Positions 60,403-64,000 of a stretch of DNA of 64,000 nucleotides are shown in pieces; position 1 is the first letter of the stretch; each line of letters begins with the position of its first letter. A program made the translations under genes and the position numbers. This DNA is from Saccharina japonica (taxonomy: Eukaryota > Sar > Phaeophyceae > Laminariales > Laminariaceae). The DNA is taken from assembly GCA_008828725.1 (NCBI GenBank), contig MEHQ01003564.1, forward strand, positions 686,591 to 750,590, read 5' to 3'. The notes under the pieces are model-generated. The model saw only the letters and a program-made list of their open reading frames with translations. It was not told the DNA's origin and did no database searches.

Positions 60403-62317
60403 AGCTGATACCCTTCTCTTTCGTCCGTGGAACGCTGGTCGTGCTACGAAACGGGGTGACGCCGCCAGCCTCTTGGTGTTGTTCTTCATGCCCACTACAT
60501 CGCCGCCCTTCCCACCCTCCTCGTCCTCCTGTCCCCCGAGCTACCCCTCCCGCTCTTTCTCCTGCTCTTCCTCTTCCCCCGGCCCCTCCTTCTGGTGCTT
60601 TTGAACGTCGCCCACTAGTTTGCGGGGCGGCTAAAACTTCTCCCTCCACGTTGTAGAGCGCAGGTCCTACTCCTCCGTCTCCCTCTCCTCTTCTGCCACT
60701 CTCTCTTCCACGGCCATCGTTGCCACCACCAACACCACCACCAGCACCACGAGCAATGTCAACAACACCACCACCGGCACCGACGCCAACTCCGCCACCA
60801 CGGCCACCTTCAACCCGTTCGACGTGTCCCACCCAAGAACGATCCGATGGATAATCAAAGAAAGGCTGGACCTCCCTCCGGATCGATGATCCCTCGGTTG
60901 CACCCCTTTCCCTCCTCGTCATCCCCGTAACATTCGCCCCGTCCTTCTTTTCCCTCCTCGCCCCGTTCCCCTCGCGGCTCCTTCCCGCGTTCCTGATCGC
61001 GCTCCCCGCCCCTTTCCCCAACCTGCTCCTCGTCTCGCTCCCCGCCCCGCTCTTCGTTCCATTTCCCGTCCCATTCTTCGCCCGGTTCATGGCCCCGTTC
61101 CCTGGCTCGGTTATCGTCCTGCTCCTGGCCCCGCTCCTCGTGCCGGCCCTCGTCCCAATACTCGTCCCGTTTCTCGTCCCGTCCCGAGCAGCGTCTCGAG
61201 CCTTGGCCGCAAAGGGATCCCCCCAGCCTCCCCCGAAGCCCATGTTGCAGCCGATGTGCCGCGGAGTCGGACGTTGTCGAGAGGGGACTGGTCCGTCCGC
61301 GCCCGCCGGGTATACAACGGCTCCCATCCCAGCATCTCCGTCGTCCGCGGCCCATTCGTCCACGTCCCTCCGTGTCGGGTTTTCCCAAAGAGGCATTCCT
61401 TCGTTGTCCGGCCCGATGAAGACGCCTTGATCGTCCGCATCGACGGACCAGGGCAGGGATCGCTCCGAATTTCGGTCACAGCCGCTACACCCCCCCCGTC
61501 CTCCTCGTCCTCCTTGCCCTCGTCTTCTTTCACCCTCGTCTCTGTCTCCTCCTCCACCCCCTCTCCTTCCCCCTCCTGCTCCTCCTCCTTCTTCGGCCCA
61601 CTCCCTCCTTCCTGTTCCTCCCACTTCCCCCCCCCTCCTTTCTCCTCCTCCTGGCTCTTCTCCCCCCCCCCAACCTCCTCCTGCTCCTCCTTTCCCTCCC
61701 CCTTCCTTCTCGCCTCTCCCTCCACCGCTTCGTTCCCCTACCTTCTTTCCCCGATCGCGTACTGCACCGTCGCGCCGCCCCCCCGTCGCCACCGCCGCCC
61801 CGCCGCCGCCGACAACCGCGTCTACCTTCTGCCTCTCAAACACCGGCATCCCCACCGGGGCCACCACCGCACTCTCCGCCCTGGACGTGCCCGTAGCCCG
61901 CGCCCCAACCCCCTCCCCCTCCCCTGCCTCGCCCTCACGGCCAGCAAGCATCAGGCCGAGCGGAGCGACGCGCCGGTCGTCCTGTCTGTACATATGCCTG
62001 TCTTCTTTTCCTTGGCTGCTTTTATGGTCTTGCTGCCCGTCTTTTTCTCCGTGTCGTCTGTGTTCTTTGTCTGGCCTGTTTCTTCGGGCGTGTCTGTCTT
62101 CTTCGTATCGTCTGTCAGTTTCCACCTCCACCGCCGCTGCCGCCGCAGCCGCTACCGCGCTTGCCGTCGCCGTCGCTGTCGCTGTCGCCGCCGCCCGAGC
62201 TGCAGCCAGGGCGTGGGACATCTCTGAGAGTTGCCGAGCCACCCCGTCCTCGAAGGCGGACAGACGTTCGGCGAGTGCCGCGGTGCACGCAGCCCCCTCC
62301 CTGGCCGCTTCCGACGC
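59303..62317 (-). CDS. Main exon of the RS-rich protein candidate
   Basis: The frame is open for about 1005 codons and ends TTPGRSRV-stop at 59303. A pyrimidine-rich stretch and GGAACAG precede 62317, giving a good acceptor; the frame also stays open beyond it but has no nearby ATG. In order: an Ala-rich helix (about 62317-62160), Arg/His/Asp-rich (to about 61980), Gly/Arg/Glu-rich (to about 61500), a patch with LPWSVDADDQGVFIGPDNEG and ENPTRRDVDEWA (about 61450-61330), NGT/RNG-type repeats, a patch FFDYPSDRSWVGHVERV (about 60870), Gly-rich, a Ser run (60405-60367), RS repeats (to about 60130), Thr run, Glu run, an acidic run (about 59570-59515), Gly-rich, and the helix RRIEELRREKEAFREE. Confidence 0.5.
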
Positions 62318-63600
62318 CTGTTCCAGGAGTTCAGAAAGCGAAGGCAAAAAACGAGAAACCGCCAAACGACATCGACATCGGAAGTCGTAGTTAAAATCGA
62401 AATCGAAATTGAAATTGGAATCGAAAGCAGGATCGTATGCGACGTGGAAACGGAAGTATAAACCGATATATAAAAAAAATCGAAATGGAACTTGACATCA
62501 AAACCGCAAGTGAGACCGAATTAATAACGGAAATCGATTCGGAATCGTGAATCGACGTCGAAATCGAATTCGAAGTACAAATTGGAATCGACTACCAAAG
62601 CAAAATTGAAATCGAAACCCAGTCGAAACCGATGAAGAATAAAAGTCCGAATACCGAATCCAATCTGAAGACAAAAAAATTGAAATCGAATCGTAATTGG
62701 AATTCCAAATCCAAAGCGACGGGGGAATCATGGGTGAGAGGCCGTTCACCCAGAATGATGGAGGGAAGGGGAAAGGGGATGGGGGAAGTTTTTTCTTCTT
62801 GCACGCACTTCGGGTGCACGAGCGGGACACACAATTGCGCTATGTACAGGGTTTGGGTCGAATGGCGAGGGCGGGTGGGTGCGGGAAGGGGAAGCGAGCG
62901 GTGGAGGCGGCGGTGGCGTAGGCGGGCAGTCCCCCCCCTCTCTTTGCAACCGCACCAACCAGCGTCACGACTCGTCCTTGGCCTTTTCCCCCCATCTCCT
63001 GTGAAAAAAAAATAACATCTGCACTCACGCCACGCGTAGTCGGGCAGCGGCAGCTACCCCCCCCTACCCCCCCCCTTTCGCCGGCGCCTCGTGGAAACCC
63101 TAAACCAAACCCAAGCCTCTTCCAAAAGCGCTTTCCATTATTCATACTCCTCCTTCCACGCGATGTAGAAAGGGGTTGACTTTTCCACCACTGCCTGTGA
63201 AACAGCATCGTACGTATGTACGGGTGTCCTGCGCTCAAGTAGTTTGTCCTAAACAAATGTGGGCGTGCAGTTGTGATATAGGAAAAACAAAGAAACGTTT
63301 TTGTGTACGCGCCGGATAAAAGGTGTTTCATCCCTCTTCTTGCTTTTTTTTTAATCTCACCCTCTGGTCTACGAGTCGCTCTGCCGCCGCCGTCGCTGCC
63401 GCCGCCGCTACCGTCGTCGCCACCACCTCCGACGTCTGCTGAGACGGCTCCCACTCCGACACGCGCTTGGCGAGGCACCTTACCTGCTCCTTGGCGATAG
63501 CGGCGGAGCTAGCCTCGGCGCTGGCCCTAGTCGCCCTGCTACTACTTGTACTGCTAGTGGCACCACTGCTGCCACTTTGACTCGTAGCGTCTTCCCTTTT
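59303..63600 (-). CDS. Candidate gene for a disordered RS-rich protein, 5' end not found
   Basis: I do not recognise the family. Exon 59303-62317 and an upstream exon (63361 or 63484 to about 63600) join in phase 0. The protein begins with Ser/Ala-rich, probably helical sequence (TRASAEASSAAIAKEQ, then ASEAAREGAACTAALAERLS), followed by Gly/Arg/Glu-rich tracts, less biased patches, an RS domain, an acidic stretch and a C-terminal charged helix. RS and Gly/Arg tracts occur in nuclear RNA-processing proteins, so a nuclear role is a possible inference. Against this, the region is GC-rich low complexity where long frames arise by chance. The less biased patches and in-phase splice sites favour a real gene. 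The start codon may lie beyond the window. Confidence 0.5.
62380..62720. repeat. Degenerate TCGAAA-type short tandem repeat
   Basis: Many imperfect AATCGAA and AAATCGG words follow each other across about 340 bp, inside the proposed intron of the minus-strand gene. A related array lies at 63610-63900, outside the upstream exon. Confidence 0.7.
63361..63600 (-). CDS. Upstream exon of the RS-rich protein candidate
   Basis: The frame reads EDATSQSGSSGATSSTSSSR, then RASAEASSAAIAKEQVRCLA and on to AAERLVDQR. Two donors fit in the same phase: GTGAGA after 63361 and a consensus GTAAGG after 63484. Either joins the main exon in frame. The upstream edge is unresolved because the frame stays open into the TCGAA repeat. 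Confidence 0.42.
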
Positions 63601-63609
63601 TCGTGTGAT

Positions 63610-63900
63610 CGATTTTTTACACCGAACCGAATCGAAACATTGTACAGCCGCCGAACCGAATTGAATCGATTCGAATCGAATCGAATTGAACCGAATCGAG
63701 TTGAACCGAACCGAACCGAACCGAACCGAACCGAATCAGATCGAGTCGAACCAAATTGAGCAGAATCGAACATAATCGGACAGAATCGAACATAATCAAA
63801 CCGAATCGAACCGAATCAAATCGAATCGAACCGAACACCGAACGGACACCGAACCGATATGGAACCGAATCCAATCGAATGGAATGGAATCGGATCGTGA
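63610..63900. repeat. Degenerate ACCGA/ATCGA pentanucleotide array
   Basis: About 55 imperfect five-base units on the theme ACCGA, ATCGA and GTCGA. Frames here read as Phe/Asp/Ser/Arg repeats and are not treated as genes. The composition resembles 62380-62720. Confidence 0.85.
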
Positions 63901-63982
63901 CGTGAATTGAAGCGGTGCAAGTGCGAAGGAAAGGCGGCAGGGAGTGAAGACGGCGACGACGATGATGGAGGAGAGGCGCGAA

Positions 63983-64000
63983 AGGGGGGGGGGGGGGGGG
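63983..64000 (+). repeat. Poly(G) run at the window edge
   Basis: Pure G to the last base of the window, so its true length is unknown. Confidence 0.9.

Noticed and set aside
59706-60656. A 316-codon + strand frame, very Leu-rich
   Set aside because: It is the opposite strand of the AGC/CGS repeats of the minus-strand RS-rich candidate and consists of Leu and Pro runs.
63480-63874. Phe/Asp/Ser/Arg repeat frames near the right end
   Set aside because: They come from the five-base TCGAA/ACCGA array and have no other coding sign.

Overview
The window is eukaryotic nuclear DNA dominated by one very intron-rich gene. It suggests a large-genome organism with long introns, many small inverted-repeat elements and long poly(G)/poly(C) runs. 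A brown alga or a related stramenopile is my best guess, but this is inference: no organellar, rRNA or species-diagnostic sequence is present.

The main gene, on the + strand, encodes a PUF (Pumilio/FBF) RNA-binding protein. I can place 15 well-supported exons from 3710 to 44960, plus one tentative exon at 25385. The exons before 33738 encode a low-complexity N-terminal region rich in Gln, Gly, Ser and Tyr, including a run of 17 Gln. The exons from 33738 to 44461 encode eight PUF repeats, often roughly one repeat per exon, and the last exon carries a short tail and the stop. The visible recognition residues predict the classical UGUAUAUA-type target. The true start codon was not found and probably lies upstream of the window. 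Almost every splice junction joins in phase. The exception is intron 38542-40474, where a GT-AG reading is one base short.

The introns reach about 16 kb and serve as a reservoir of short repeats. Recognisable families are: (A) a uniform 89-bp near-palindrome flanked by TTAA/TCAA; (B) its diverged relative; (C) a 174-bp inverted-terminus element; (D) a repeat of up to about 500 bp; (E) an element with ACAG..AGGACACCTA-type termini, one copy of which holds a nested foldback array; (G, H, I) short dispersed repeats; (J) elements that run into poly(C); and (K) a foldback element of about 690 bp. Two tRNA-like A-box/B-box pairs suggest SINE heads. I saw no reverse transcriptase, capsid or LTR structure.

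From 44961 to about 52300 the + strand is strongly G+T-rich, with pure G runs up to 66 nt and a tandem repeat of about 150 bp. No gene is evident there. From 52300 to 59300 the composition is more normal and holds repeats J, K and D.

At the right end, a minus-strand gene candidate (59303 to about 63600) encodes a long, largely disordered protein with Ala-rich helices, Gly/Arg-rich tracts, a Ser run and RS domain, an acidic stretch and a short C-terminal helix. Two exons join in phase, and its 5' end was not found. Nothing links the two genes functionally.
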